This document shows, in pieces, positions 16,517 to 24,404 of a DNA stretch of 28,321 nucleotides (the stretch's first letter is position 1; each line of letters opens with the position of its first letter). This DNA is from Pseudobdellovibrionaceae bacterium (GTDB lineage Bacteria; Bdellovibrionota; Bdellovibrionia; Bdellovibrionales; Bdellovibrionaceae): positions 1 through 28,321 of the forward strand of contig CANCBY010000008.1 in assembly GCA_947374445.1 (NCBI GenBank), read 5' to 3'. A program made the position numbers and the translations under genes. The notes under the pieces were generated by a model that was not told the DNA's origin, searched no databases, and was given only the letters and a program-made list of their open reading frames with translations.

Positions 16517-18454
16517 ATGACAAACTTTAGCAAACTAGAAAAAATAATTTTAGGTATCGCGGCGGTCGCTGTCGTTATCTTTTCTATTTTGCTTTGGGAT
16601 GACTCGTTGATCGATTTTGGACACAGTAACTCCAACTTAAAGCAAATTGGAGTGCTGATCGAGCTAGAAAACGATGTTCGTCAAAAAGTGAGCCAAGAGT
16701 ACTCATGGAGAAATCTAAAAAAAGGACGTCCCGTCTACCAGGGCGACAGTATTTTTAGCGGCGAAAAATCAAACTCAGAAATTGAACTCAGCGATGGCAG
16801 CCACATCCAAATCCATGAAAATTCTCTTTTGATACTAAACATGGTTGATGGAAATCTCGATCTCAATCTCAATTTTGGTCAAGTCAGCACAGAACTGAGT
16901 GGAAGCTCAAAAGTTCGAATGAATTCCTGCGGGCAAATTTTTGAAGTCGACGCGGACTCGAGCAGTTCCGCGTTTGACATGAGCAAAAATGGCGGTTGCA
17001 AACAAAAAGTTGAACTTAAGGTGACGTCTGGAAAACTTGCTGTCAACGGCAACAAGCTCAAAAAGTCTCAGGCAGCAATCCTACGCAAAGGCAAAGCTGC
17101 TGAAATTATTAACCTTGAGTCCCTAGCCAAAGTCGTTACAAAGGCTCCTGAAGTAACTCAGTTTCAAAAAATTACCCCAATGCCAGTGCAGCCCAAGCCT
17201 GAAAAGCTGAGCCCGCCAATTCTCTTGGAGCCACAAAATGCCTACAATCATAATCTGTTATATGATGACGAAGGAAAGCCAAAGAGCACACCTTACTTTG
17301 CACTTAAATGGTCGTACCAAAACCCGGCCGCACATTTTATTTTTCAAGTTTCACGAGATCCAGAGTTTAAAAAAATCACCACTGAGCGCTATCCAAAAGG
17401 CCTTGTGTCGAGATCACCAGAGCTTCCACCTGGAAAATATTACTTTCGAATTCGGGAGTACAAGGGAAAAGACAATTCAGAATCTCTCACGCCTTGGTCA
17501 GAAGCTATTAACTTTTCAATCAGTGAAAACCACGAAGACCTCAAACTATCAGCTCCGATACTGACAAAAAATCAAATTGATTTTAAAGCTCACGACGATC
17601 AATCACCCCACGTCGAGTGGAAACCCGTCTTAAACGCAGACCATTACATCACTAACGTTTCAATAACTCCGCAAATGACCAATCCGATTGCAAAGATAAA
17701 AACAACCGCTCCCACAGTAAAATGGGAAAACTACAAAGTAGGGAAGTTTTTCTATCGTGTTTATGCCGTCGCTAAAAATCAAAAACCTGGCAAACCGAGT
17801 CTCTTGGGAAGCATTAATATCAAGGCAGACAAACCAGAGATTGAACCCACTCCACCAAAACTTGTAAGAGCCCGTAGCCCCGAAGATCCGGGCCCTCCTC
17901 AATCTTTTCAAGTAAAATGGACACCGTTGAAAGTTGCCGATTCCTATAAAATCGAAGTTTCAGATGACAGCCAGTTCAAAAAGCCAAATGTTTTTATATC
18001 CCGAGACCCAGCCAGCGTTGTGAATATCGAAAAACCAGGCGAATACAAATGGCGCGTTCAACCACTGGATGCCGACAAAAAACCTCTTACAGACTTCTCG
18101 GACCCTGGAGATTTAAAATACTCATTAGATGTTCCGCTTGTGCAGCCAAAGCTGTTGGAGCCAGCAGGGAATTTAACACTTTACTTTCAAAAAGATTTTT
18201 CAGCTGTATTTTGGCTCGAATGGGCCTCCGTTCGCCAGGCCACAATCTACGACGTAGAAATATCACAGCAGCAGGATTTCAAGGAAACCATCTATCAAGC
18301 CGAAGTCAAAACCTCACGCCTGCTGATAAGAAAACAATTCCCGCCTGGAAATATTTTTTGGAGAGTCCGAGCTCGAGGCGAAGGTAAAATGTCAAATTGG
18401 TCCGACGCAAGAAGGCTTCAAATATTTGCAGGCCAAGCACAAGATAACCATTAA
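16517..18454 (+). CDS. Membrane-anchored FecR protein with four Fn3-like repeats
   Basis: 645 residues. An N-terminal membrane anchor (about 9-28) is followed by a FecR domain (about 40-190) with GRPVYQGDSIFSGEKSNSEIELSDGSHIQIHENSLLIL. Residues about 230-640 hold about four repeated beta-sandwich modules of Fn3 type, each with W at the start, a Y/F-x-V-x-I/V-S strand, an acidic-F pair (DPEF, DSQF, QDF) and an end like YYFRI, FFYRV, YKWRV, IFWRV. Fn3 modules generally bind proteins or sugars, so this is probably an inner-membrane protein reaching into the periplasm, perhaps to a barrel protein. AAGGA precedes the ATG by 5 nt. It sits between barrel A and, beyond convergent genes, barrel B. Confidence 0.85.
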   Translation: MTNFSKLEKIILGIAAVAVVIFSILLWDDSLIDFGHSNSNLKQIGVLIELENDVRQKVSQEYSWRNLKKGRPVYQGDSIFSGEKSNSEIELSDGSHIQIHENSLLILNMVDGNLDLNLNFGQVSTELSGSSKVRMNSCGQIFEVDADSSSSAFDMSKNGGCKQKVELKVTSGKLAVNGNKLKKSQAAILRKGKAAEIINLESLAKVVTKAPEVTQFQKITPMPVQPKPEKLSPPILLEPQNAYNHNLLYDDEGKPKSTPYFALKWSYQNPAAHFIFQVSRDPEFKKITTERYPKGLVSRSPELPPGKYYFRIREYKGKDNSESLTPWSEAINFSISENHEDLKLSAPILTKNQIDFKAHDDQSPHVEWKPVLNADHYITNVSITPQMTNPIAKIKTTAPTVKWENYKVGKFFYRVYAVAKNQKPGKPSLLGSINIKADKPEIEPTPPKLVRARSPEDPGPPQSFQVKWTPLKVADSYKIEVSDDSQFKKPNVFISRDPASVVNIEKPGEYKWRVQPLDADKKPLTDFSDPGDLKYSLDVPLVQPKLLEPAGNLTLYFQKDFSAVFWLEWASVRQATIYDVEISQQQDFKETIYQAEVKTSRLLIRKQFPPGNIFWRVRARGEGKMSNWSDARRLQIFAGQAQDNH

Positions 18455-18474
18455 TTTAATAGCTTAATATTTAA

Positions 18475-18501
18475 TTTTCGAAGGCTCAATTACCTCGAAA
18501 A
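18475..18501. terminator. Hairpin between convergent FecR/Fn3 and lipoprotein genes
   Basis: TTTTCGAAGG and CCTCGAAAA pair with a one-base bulge across an 8-nt loop. It lies 20 nt after one stop and 35 nt before the other, so it may stop transcription from both sides. No long U-tract follows in either direction. Confidence 0.35.
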
Positions 18502-18536
18502 AAATTCCGATGCTTTTCTATTGTCTTTACTACTGT

Positions 18537-18899
18537 CTATTGATCAGCGCTAATCACGCCTTGAACATTTTGATAAACTTTATATCCACCTGTGGTGGTC
18601 TGCACCATATCTCCGCTGTTCCATGCGCCCAACGAGGTCGACACAAGATATCCGCTCGAAGTCTTTTCTGTCGCAGTGGCACCTGAGATGAGTCCCTGCA
18701 CACTCACTCCTAGCACAGCGCTTTTAGAAACTATATCTGAAATCTCCCCGCTAGCTGAGCACCCTGTTTGAAGCAACGCCATCGAGGACAATGCAACTAT
18801 TGCCAAAAATGATTTCCTAATGCGCAAAGAAAACTTTGCACCTAATCTAAAAGCTACTTGGTATCTTGCCTTTGGTTCGAACCTTAATTCTGATTCCAT
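18537..18899 (-). CDS. Small lipoprotein
   Basis: 120 residues from the ATG at 18899. A lipoprotein signal is visible: Arg-Ile-Arg-Lys, a hydrophobic run SFLAIVALSSMALL, then the lipobox LLQTGC near residues 42-47. The mature part (about 73 residues) is Gly/Ser/Thr-rich with VSVQGLISGATATEK and GGYKVYQNVQGVI, predicted to be beta-like and not recognised. A TTG at 18827 (residue 25) would start exactly at the signal peptide and fits better with the usual n-region length, but has no better ribosome site. It follows barrel gene B on the same strand after 67 nt and may be its partner lipoprotein. Confidence 0.75.
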   Translation of the reverse strand: MESELRFEPKARYQVAFRLGAKFSLRIRKSFLAIVALSSMALLQTGCSASGEISDIVSKSAVLGVSVQGLISGATATEKTSSGYLVSTSLGAWNSGDMVQTTTGGYKVYQNVQGVISADQ

Positions 18900-18966
18900 G
18901 AAAGCTTATCGGCATCTGAACAACAGCTCTTAAGACCTCTCTCAAAATGAGACAAAAATCATGATA

Positions 18967-20976
18967 TTAAAAGCTATAACCTAACCCAGCCGTCCCATAA
19001 AGAGATGCAAACTGAAGTTTTCTACCAGAATCATTGTCTTGAAATCCATACTGCTTAATTCCAAATCCGGCCTCACCAAAAAATGTATTGGTCCACATCA
19101 CCTTGCCATGAAAATTCAGTGCATAATTTAACGAATTGACGGATGTATTCTGATCCGCAGGAACAACATACATAATATACTCAGCGTCCACCCACTTAGG
19201 GTAACGGAAGATCTTTAATATGTTAAAAATGTCATCGAATACTTTTGGCATCGAGCGAGCCCAAAAAACTCCTCCACCCAAAAACTTAGAATTAAAAGAT
19301 AAAAACGACACCTGTTGATAGCTGGCTGACAAGCCCCAGCTCTCATCACGATTCCAAAGCCCAGGAACAAGCCTGTATTTTAAATCCAATGTGGTTATTG
19401 TTAAAGGCCCTGAATTTGCACTAGAGCTGGAAGTATTCTTAATAGCAAAATCAGACAAACTCTGAAAATACTTGGCACTCAAACCCCAGCGCTGACGAGC
19501 AAAATAGTAATTGGTCCAACCCCAAATATCCTCAAACCAATAATTGAATGCAAACTCACCCATCAACACAAGGCTTCGATCGGACGAAATTATTCCTGAC
19601 AAGCGAGCGCTCAGCTCTCGAGGATAGCCTTTGTAAACTTCATGATACGCCTTGAATTCATGCTCATCCGTTTTAACAAGCAAGTAACTCTTATTGATTT
19701 CGCCGCGATTTTTTGACTGAAATCTCCAAACAAAATCCTGGTTTTTTCTGGTTTCAATCGAGTTTTGCTTCGACTGCAATTTGGTTCCAGGGGCTGCACG
19801 TCCAAATACTTTAACACCATCAACGTATGAACCATCAACAGTTCTACCCGACAAATAAGGTCGAATCGATTCTGAGGGCAAAATTGAAACCTTCATTTTA
19901 TGCTTAAACACGCCCCCACCGGGCCCCGGCATGTAAAGCACTGGCAAACTCAATGGGATCGATGTCTCCCAAAACTCCCGTAGATCACCGATAGTTTGCT
20001 TAAAACCAAAACGATCAAAAAAGTCCTCGGCTGCACGTGGCAAATCACGGTGCGCCTGAAATGGTCTTAGGCCAAACGACACCATCTTAGCAGATGGAGC
20101 ACCAACATCAGCCGTCATCTCAACAACATTTAAAGTTGATGGGATTGACACAAACTCAAAACTCATTCCGCCCGACATTTCAGCAAAAAACTGAACTTGG
20201 TTTCCAGCCGGCACAGCCACCGAATCCTTTATAGGTACAATACTTCGTCCAATCAAAACACGCGCCGGTGAAGCTGCCCTCGGAACCAAAGACAAACTTA
20301 ACGAGCCCGGACTTCCAGTAACTTGATACCTGGCTGTACAGATTCTTGAAAACCCTTCAGCATCCTTTTGCCGAGTCAAACAAAACCTGAATGGCTCCAT
20401 TCCAGCCACAAACAGAGACTTTTCACCGCTTATATCTATCATGCTCCCGAAACCAATTTTAAAAATGGGTGCTGTATCAACAGCTTCTTTTGCCATTCCG
20501 TGCTTCAAAGCCTCCGAACGCCATCGATTCAAAGTCTCCTGCCAAACAGAAGGCTTTCCTGTGTCCACATCGAAACTTTGTAAAACACGCCCAGACCTAG
20601 AGATCATTTCTAAGCTTCCGCTCGAAATCAAAGCCTGAGGCCACTGAAAAAGAAAGTAGACATTATTCTGCTCTTCAGCCGGCCAAGTCTTAACGATTCG
20701 ACTTCCCATTTTCTTCACAGGAATAAGTCGAGCGACCACGGTCTTCTCGCTAAGATTAAAGCCGCCTATCATTAGCTCCGACTGAGAACTCGCATCATAT
20801 TCAAGTTCTACAGGTTCAAGCTCAAGACCATCGCCCACAACATCGAAATGAATTGGAATTGAATTCTCACCGTTTTTTGCTGTCTTTACTGGAGCGACAC
20901 AATGACCACTTACCGCAATCAAAGACAAAAACAAAAAAGATATCTTTAAGAACAACTGATTACACGAAAGCGGCAT
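18967..20976 (-). CDS. Outer-membrane beta-barrel-like protein B (paralogue of A)
   Basis: 669 residues. Signal peptide (LFLKISFLFLSLIAVSGHCVA) and a long beta-rich body. The C-terminal 200 or so residues alternate in barrel style, with many aromatic residues (for example FAFNYWFEDIWGWTNYYFARQRW), and the last residues are SLYGTAGLGYSF, ending in Phe as outer-membrane barrels usually do (recognition by Bam). It shares the FLFQWP, FRFC, FVWRF and YKGYPREL blocks with protein A and is about 100 residues longer, partly through an inserted Pro/Gly-rich segment (VLYMPGPGGGVFKHK). Upstream on this strand TTGCAG-17-TAAATA ends three bases before the ATG, so it may have its own promoter. Function unknown. 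Confidence 0.78.
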   Translation of the reverse strand: MPLSCNQLFLKISFLFLSLIAVSGHCVAPVKTAKNGENSIPIHFDVVGDGLELEPVELEYDASSQSELMIGGFNLSEKTVVARLIPVKKMGSRIVKTWPAEEQNNVYFLFQWPQALISSGSLEMISRSGRVLQSFDVDTGKPSVWQETLNRWRSEALKHGMAKEAVDTAPIFKIGFGSMIDISGEKSLFVAGMEPFRFCLTRQKDAEGFSRICTARYQVTGSPGSLSLSLVPRAASPARVLIGRSIVPIKDSVAVPAGNQVQFFAEMSGGMSFEFVSIPSTLNVVEMTADVGAPSAKMVSFGLRPFQAHRDLPRAAEDFFDRFGFKQTIGDLREFWETSIPLSLPVLYMPGPGGGVFKHKMKVSILPSESIRPYLSGRTVDGSYVDGVKVFGRAAPGTKLQSKQNSIETRKNQDFVWRFQSKNRGEINKSYLLVKTDEHEFKAYHEVYKGYPRELSARLSGIISSDRSLVLMGEFAFNYWFEDIWGWTNYYFARQRWGLSAKYFQSLSDFAIKNTSSSSANSGPLTITTLDLKYRLVPGLWNRDESWGLSASYQQVSFLSFNSKFLGGGVFWARSMPKVFDDIFNILKIFRYPKWVDAEYIMYVVPADQNTSVNSLNYALNFHGKVMWTNTFFGEAGFGIKQYGFQDNDSGRKLQFASLYGTAGLGYSF

Positions 20977-21038
20977 TTTTATTTAGTCTCCAACTTGCAT
21001 CCCTGCAATCCTGCAAAAAAACTACTTCATCCGATAAC

Positions 21039-21410
21039 TTAAAATCTAGCGAACACCGTCTGAAGACTCAAACCTTCAATTTGATTGCGTTTCCATTGCG
21101 CTTGAAGCCATAGATGACTTTCAGCGGAGTTTTCTACGCGAGAATCGACTGAATTCGTATTTCCATAGGCCATGTAAAGGCCCAAACCCATTCCAGCATA
21201 AAGTCCGAGCGATGCTCCTCTCGCAATATTGTTCAGCTTGCTGCCTGGATCATCCGTAAACGCCAGTGAAGCCACCCCAACAAGAGCCCCAGCAGCAGTC
21301 CCATAAGCACTGCTAATCAGAAAGTCCTTCAACGGCTCCGCCTGAGAAACACCAGATATAGATAGTATAAAAATTAACATCAAAGCGGCTGGTCTTAAAA
21401 ATATTTTCAT
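21039..21410 (-). CDS. Small secreted glycine-zipper-like protein
   Basis: 123 residues. A signal peptide (LMLIFILSISGVSQA) is followed by a Gly/Ala-rich hydrophobic stretch GTAAGALVGVASLAF and, after a short polar loop, ASLGLYAGMGLGLYMAYG, i.e. two glycine-zipper-like helices. It ends ...LQTVFARF. Such proteins often associate with membranes or form oligomers. It lies 9 nt after yraN and 62 nt before barrel gene B on the same strand, suggesting an operon. Not recognised by name. Confidence 0.7.
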   Translation of the reverse strand: MKIFLRPAALMLIFILSISGVSQAEPLKDFLISSAYGTAAGALVGVASLAFTDDPGSKLNNIARGASLGLYAGMGLGLYMAYGNTNSVDSRVENSAESHLWLQAQWKRNQIEGLSLQTVFARF

Positions 21411-21419
21411 ATCTCAATT

Positions 21420-21878
21420 TCATCGAAATACGTCGTCGAAAACAAGTACTTCATCACACTCGTTGACGATGGCCAGCATTAAAAGACAATACCCCTCTTT
21501 TTCGGCAAAAACCGAATGCGCTCTTAAAAGTCTTATTCTTTGTCTTTTTGAAATTCGATTCACAAAGAAATCTGAATGCTTAACAGATTTAACCTCAACT
21601 AAAGCCAAAACTCCCTTTGGCGCTCGCAAAACTAAATCAATTTCTGCCCAAGGAGTTCTCAACCGATGCCTTACCAGTCGATAGCCGCGAGCCTTGAAGT
21701 ACTTATAAACAAGTCTTTCAGAGTGAAGCCCCCGCTCATGTGAAGAACTATGAGCGCCTTGCGGATAGGTGCTCTTTGACTCCCGAGAAACTTTGTCGGT
21801 GATGGGCCGTGGGTCCCAAGATTTTAATGGCGTCTCTGTGGGCCGCGCTGCCGTAGCCTTTGTGTTTTTCGAATCCAT
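21420..21878 (-). CDS. yraN: YraN/UPF0102-family endonuclease-like protein
   Basis: The conserved core runs from about residue 50: RLVYKYFKARGYRLVRHRLR, AEIDLVLRAPKGVLALVEVKS (the D and E-x-K of a PD-(D/E)XK-type site), then KRQRIRLLRAHSVFAEKEGY. The family is usually about 120 residues with the core at the very start; here about 45-50 extra N-terminal residues precede it. In this frame I find no ATG, GTG or TTG between the rnhB stop and the core, only an ATG at 21878 or a TTG at 21887. The gene therefore overlaps rnhB by about 130 nt out of frame. Its cellular job is poorly known. Confidence 0.85.
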   Translation of the reverse strand: MDSKNTKATAARPTETPLKSWDPRPITDKVSRESKSTYPQGAHSSSHERGLHSERLVYKYFKARGYRLVRHRLRTPWAEIDLVLRAPKGVLALVEVKSVKHSDFFVNRISKRQRIRLLRAHSVFAEKEGYCLLMLAIVNECDEVLVFDDVFR

Positions 21879-22422
21879 AGCCTGCAAACTCTTTCCCGAG
21901 CTCGGCCATGAGATGATCTCTGGCCACTTTTGCTACAATACTCGCAGCCGAGATAGGCGCCGCACGCAAATCACCTTTGATAATAGGAGTTTGCAAAAAT
22001 CGAGGAAGATGACGACTCAGACCAGGAATCCGCTGATTGCCATCGACCAGAACATGCCCCTCTTCAAAACCCAAGCGCTGCGCGAGACCCACCACTGCTC
22101 TTTGCATGGCCAGAAGGCTGGCTTGCAGAATATTGAGCTCGTCGATCTCTTCAACGCTTGCAGAAGCGATGCAGACCTCATGATCCGCGTGAACCAATGG
22201 CGCAATAAGTTCTCTCCGCTTTTCGGAAATAAGCTTGGAGTCAGTAAGGAGTTCAATGTGTTGATCAGATTTTAAAAAGGCGGCAGCCGCGTAGACCGGA
22301 CCAGCTAAACAGCCACGCCCTACTTCGTCGACGCCAAAAACTGGAAAAGGCCCGTAGGCCTTCCAATTAATTAATTCAAGAGCCGGTTCAGATTTCAATG
22401 ATCCGGCAGATGATGATTTCAA
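21748..22422 (-). CDS. rnhB: Ribonuclease HII
   Basis: 224 residues. It cuts the RNA strand of RNA-DNA hybrids and single ribonucleotides in DNA. Catalytic residues: D32-E33 in GVDEVGRG, then Asp in LVDGN and Asp in KVARDHLM, with the family segments LTDSKLISEKRRE, PIIKGDLRAAPISAASIVAKVARD and EKHKGYGSAAHRDAI in order. The start is a TTG at 22422, 5 nt after rplS, without a clear ribosome site; a TTG eight codons on (22398) also fits. Sits in the usual rplS-rnhB-yraN order. Confidence 0.94.
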   Translation of the reverse strand: MKSSSAGSLKSEPALELINWKAYGPFPVFGVDEVGRGCLAGPVYAAAAFLKSDQHIELLTDSKLISEKRRELIAPLVHADHEVCIASASVEEIDELNILQASLLAMQRAVVGLAQRLGFEEGHVLVDGNQRIPGLSRHLPRFLQTPIIKGDLRAAPISAASIVAKVARDHLMAELGKEFAGYGFEKHKGYGSAAHRDAIKILGPTAHHRQSFSGVKEHLSARRS

Positions 22423-22427
22423 ATTGT

Positions 22428-22895
22428 TTATTCAGCAGTTGTTGTATTAACCGCAGCAGATTTGCTGACGATATCAGATTCAACTTTAGCTGCTTTACCT
22501 TGCAAACCGCGAAGATAAAACAAACGTGAACGACGAACTTTACCAGTTGAAAGAAGCTCCACTTTTTCAATGATTGGAGATGCAAACGGGAAAGTACGCT
22601 CAACTCCAACACCCGCTGAAATCTTACGAACGGTGAAAGACCTCGCAGCGCCAGCGCCTTGAATTTTAGTCACGATGCCTTTGTAAAGCTGGGTGCGTTC
22701 TTTTTCGCCCTCTTTAACTTTAACAAATACGTTCACAGTATCACCTGTGTTGAAAGTATTGATCTGTGGGTTTTTCGCCTTAATAGTCACGCGACGGATA
22801 AGATTTGTCTCGCCACCAGCTTGAGATGCTTTTTTAACTTTTGGAGCTTTCGCTGCTTTAGCAGCTGGTTTTTTTGTCGCTTTTTTTTCAGCCAT
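22428..22895 (-). CDS. rplS: Ribosomal protein bL19 with extra N- and C-terminal tails
   Basis: 155 residues against about 115 usually. The bL19 core is seen from about residue 31: NLIRRV, FNTGDTVNVFVKVKEGEKERTQLYKGIVTKIQGAGAARSFTVRKISAGVGVERTFPFASPIIEKVELL, then GKVRRSRLFYLRGLQGKAAKV. It lies at the interface of the ribosomal subunits. The N-terminal 30 residues are a Lys/Ala/Pro-rich tail (AKAAKAPKVKKAS), like a short histone-H1 tail, and the end adds about 15 Ser/Ala/Thr-rich residues. ATG with AGGA 7 nt upstream. Confidence 0.95.
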   Translation of the reverse strand: MAEKKATKKPAAKAAKAPKVKKASQAGGETNLIRRVTIKAKNPQINTFNTGDTVNVFVKVKEGEKERTQLYKGIVTKIQGAGAARSFTVRKISAGVGVERTFPFASPIIEKVELLSTGKVRRSRLFYLRGLQGKAAKVESDIVSKSAAVNTTTAE

Positions 22896-22912
22896 AATGT
22901 TTCCTACATCCT

Positions 22913-22941
22913 AACTTAATTGTTAGTAAAATATCATTCAA
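22913..22941 (-). promoter_or_regulatory. Weak candidate promoter of rplS
   Basis: TTGAAT (minus strand 22941-22936), 17-bp spacer, TAAGTT (22918-22913), 17 bases before the ATG. The leader would be very short. A 6-bp hairpin CATTGT-TAGC-ACAATG (22950-22965) lies just upstream. Confidence 0.25.
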
Positions 22942-23004
22942 AGTTATCCCATTGTTAGCACAATGTCGACTCATCCTGAATCGTTTAATAATCGAGTGAA
23001 GGAG

Positions 23005-23598
23005 TTACCACGGCCCCATAACGCGGTCAAGACAGATACTTACTGCCGAACGCACAGAAAGATGGCGGTAATCCTGGGGTGGAGCTCCTTTAATGCTCTC
23101 CAAAACCCCATCACACGACTGCATAAACTCTTCGGTCAGGCCAAAACCCGTCCCAAAGATCAAAAAACAAGGCTTGGCCCCAGGTTTACGGATCGTCTGA
23201 TGTAGCTCAGGAAAGCTAAATTGCTGAGTTCCGGGCACAGGCCTGGCATGAGTGGCAACCGTAAAGCAATCCACCCCCCAATCGGCCTTAGCTGCTTCAA
23301 GACTGGGAGCAGTTAATACATTTGAGAGCGCTGTTTTGCGATAGGGATTAAATTTTGATCCCTCGCCCACCCGCCAATGATCTAAAATACGATCGACAAA
23401 CATCAACTGCTCTTTTTGCGGATGAATCACATAGTAGCGCTCAACCCCATAGACCGTGGCCGCCCGGGCGATATCATGGATATCAAAATTGGTCACATTG
23501 GTAGCAACAACGTCTTTTTGACGATCAATTATTGGGTAATGAACAAGGCCAATAGCCAATCTGGGGACAACAACTGAGGCTGAGGAACTATCTACCAC
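23005..23598 (-). CDS. SPOUT-family RNA methyltransferase (Methyltrn_RNA_4 type)
   Basis: 197 residues. The C-terminal half has the SPOUT knot features: PCFLIFGTGFGLTEEFM, then DYRHLSVRSAVSICLDRVMGPW at the end (the loop and helix binding S-adenosylmethionine). Earlier, LAIGLVHYPIIDRQKDVVATNVTNFDIHDIARAA matches the family that accompanies trmD in other lineages. It probably methylates tRNA or rRNA, but target and base are unknown to me. GTG start (23598), overlapping trmD by 7 nt, with AAGGA upstream. It is a second methyltransferase in the same operon as TrmD. Confidence 0.85.
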   Translation of the reverse strand: MVDSSSASVVVPRLAIGLVHYPIIDRQKDVVATNVTNFDIHDIARAATVYGVERYYVIHPQKEQLMFVDRILDHWRVGEGSKFNPYRKTALSNVLTAPSLEAAKADWGVDCFTVATHARPVPGTQQFSFPELHQTIRKPGAKPCFLIFGTGFGLTEEFMQSCDGVLESIKGAPPQDYRHLSVRSAVSICLDRVMGPW

Positions 23599-24404
23599 TT
23601 CTTGATTCCTTGTTGGATGCGCTCAAAGTCTGCCTTTGAGAGGTCGAGAACTTCTCTCTCTTGTTCTGAAAGTTCAAGAACGAATTGCTCAAATTTTTTC
23701 ATTTTTTTAATTTCAAATCGACTAATCTTGAGAGCCTCTGGGCGCTTCTGAAGTGTTTTTAGCACCCCCATAAAAAGCTTCCACTCCTCGATATGGGCAT
23801 GATTGCCAGAAAGTAAGACTTCAGGGACCGAGGCCCCCTGCCATTCGCGAGGCCGAGTAAACTGCGGAGCCTCTAGCAAGCCCGAAGTAATACTGTCATT
23901 GCTTGCAGATTCGTGATGACCCAAAACTCCTGGAACAAATCTAGCCGAAGCATCGATGATCGCAGCAGCCCCAATCTCTCCCCCCGAAAGCACATAATCG
24001 CCAATCGAAATCTCTTCATCGACATGCTGATTTAAAAACCTTTGATCGACGCCCCCATAGCGACCACAAATCAGCGTGACTGAATCGAGCTTTGCTATCT
24101 CTTGAGCTTTTTTATCGTCAAATATTGCTCCTTGTGGAGACAAATAAATTACTGGGCCCGTCTGAAAGCCGGACTGAAAAATAGAACTCAAAGTCAGAGC
24201 CAAGGGCTCAGCCAGCATCAGCATTCCGTCGCCGCCACCAAATGGCCTGTCGTCGATTGTTTTATGAACGTCCGTTGTGACCGCTCTAGGATTATAAGTC
24301 TTAATCTTTATTTTTTCAGCTTTTTGCGCCTGTCCAATCACACCTGTATCTGTGATTGCATGAATCATCTCTGGAAAGACGGTGATCACATGGTAAGTCT
24401 TCAC
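23592..24404 (-). CDS. trmD: tRNA (guanine37-N1)-methyltransferase
   Basis: 270 residues. It transfers a methyl group from S-adenosylmethionine to G37 of tRNA, preventing frameshifts. Visible family segments: VITVFPEMI, YNPRAVTTDVHKTIDDRPFGGGDGMLM, YLSPQGAIFDDKKAQEIA, LICGRYGGVDQR and EEISIGDYVLSGGEIGAAAIIDA (the trefoil knot), and SNDSITSGLLEAPQFTRP with D170 as the likely catalytic Asp. GTG start (24404) overlaps the rimM stop (GTGA). Confidence 0.97.
   Translation of the reverse strand: MKTYHVITVFPEMIHAITDTGVIGQAQKAEKIKIKTYNPRAVTTDVHKTIDDRPFGGGDGMLMLAEPLALTLSSIFQSGFQTGPVIYLSPQGAIFDDKKAQEIAKLDSVTLICGRYGGVDQRFLNQHVDEEISIGDYVLSGGEIGAAAIIDASARFVPGVLGHHESASNDSITSGLLEAPQFTRPREWQGASVPEVLLSGNHAHIEEWKLFMGVLKTLQKRPEALKISRFEIKKMKKFEQFVLELSEQEREVLDLSKADFERIQQGIKKW

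Noticed and set aside
21769..22275. 168-codon open frame on the plus strand opposite rnhB
   Set aside because: rnhB on the minus strand has all catalytic motifs in order; the plus product has no recognisable features.
22950..22965. 6-bp hairpin before rplS as a terminator of the methyltransferase gene
   Set aside because: It lacks a U-tract on the minus strand (GGGATAAC follows), so I left it as a note.
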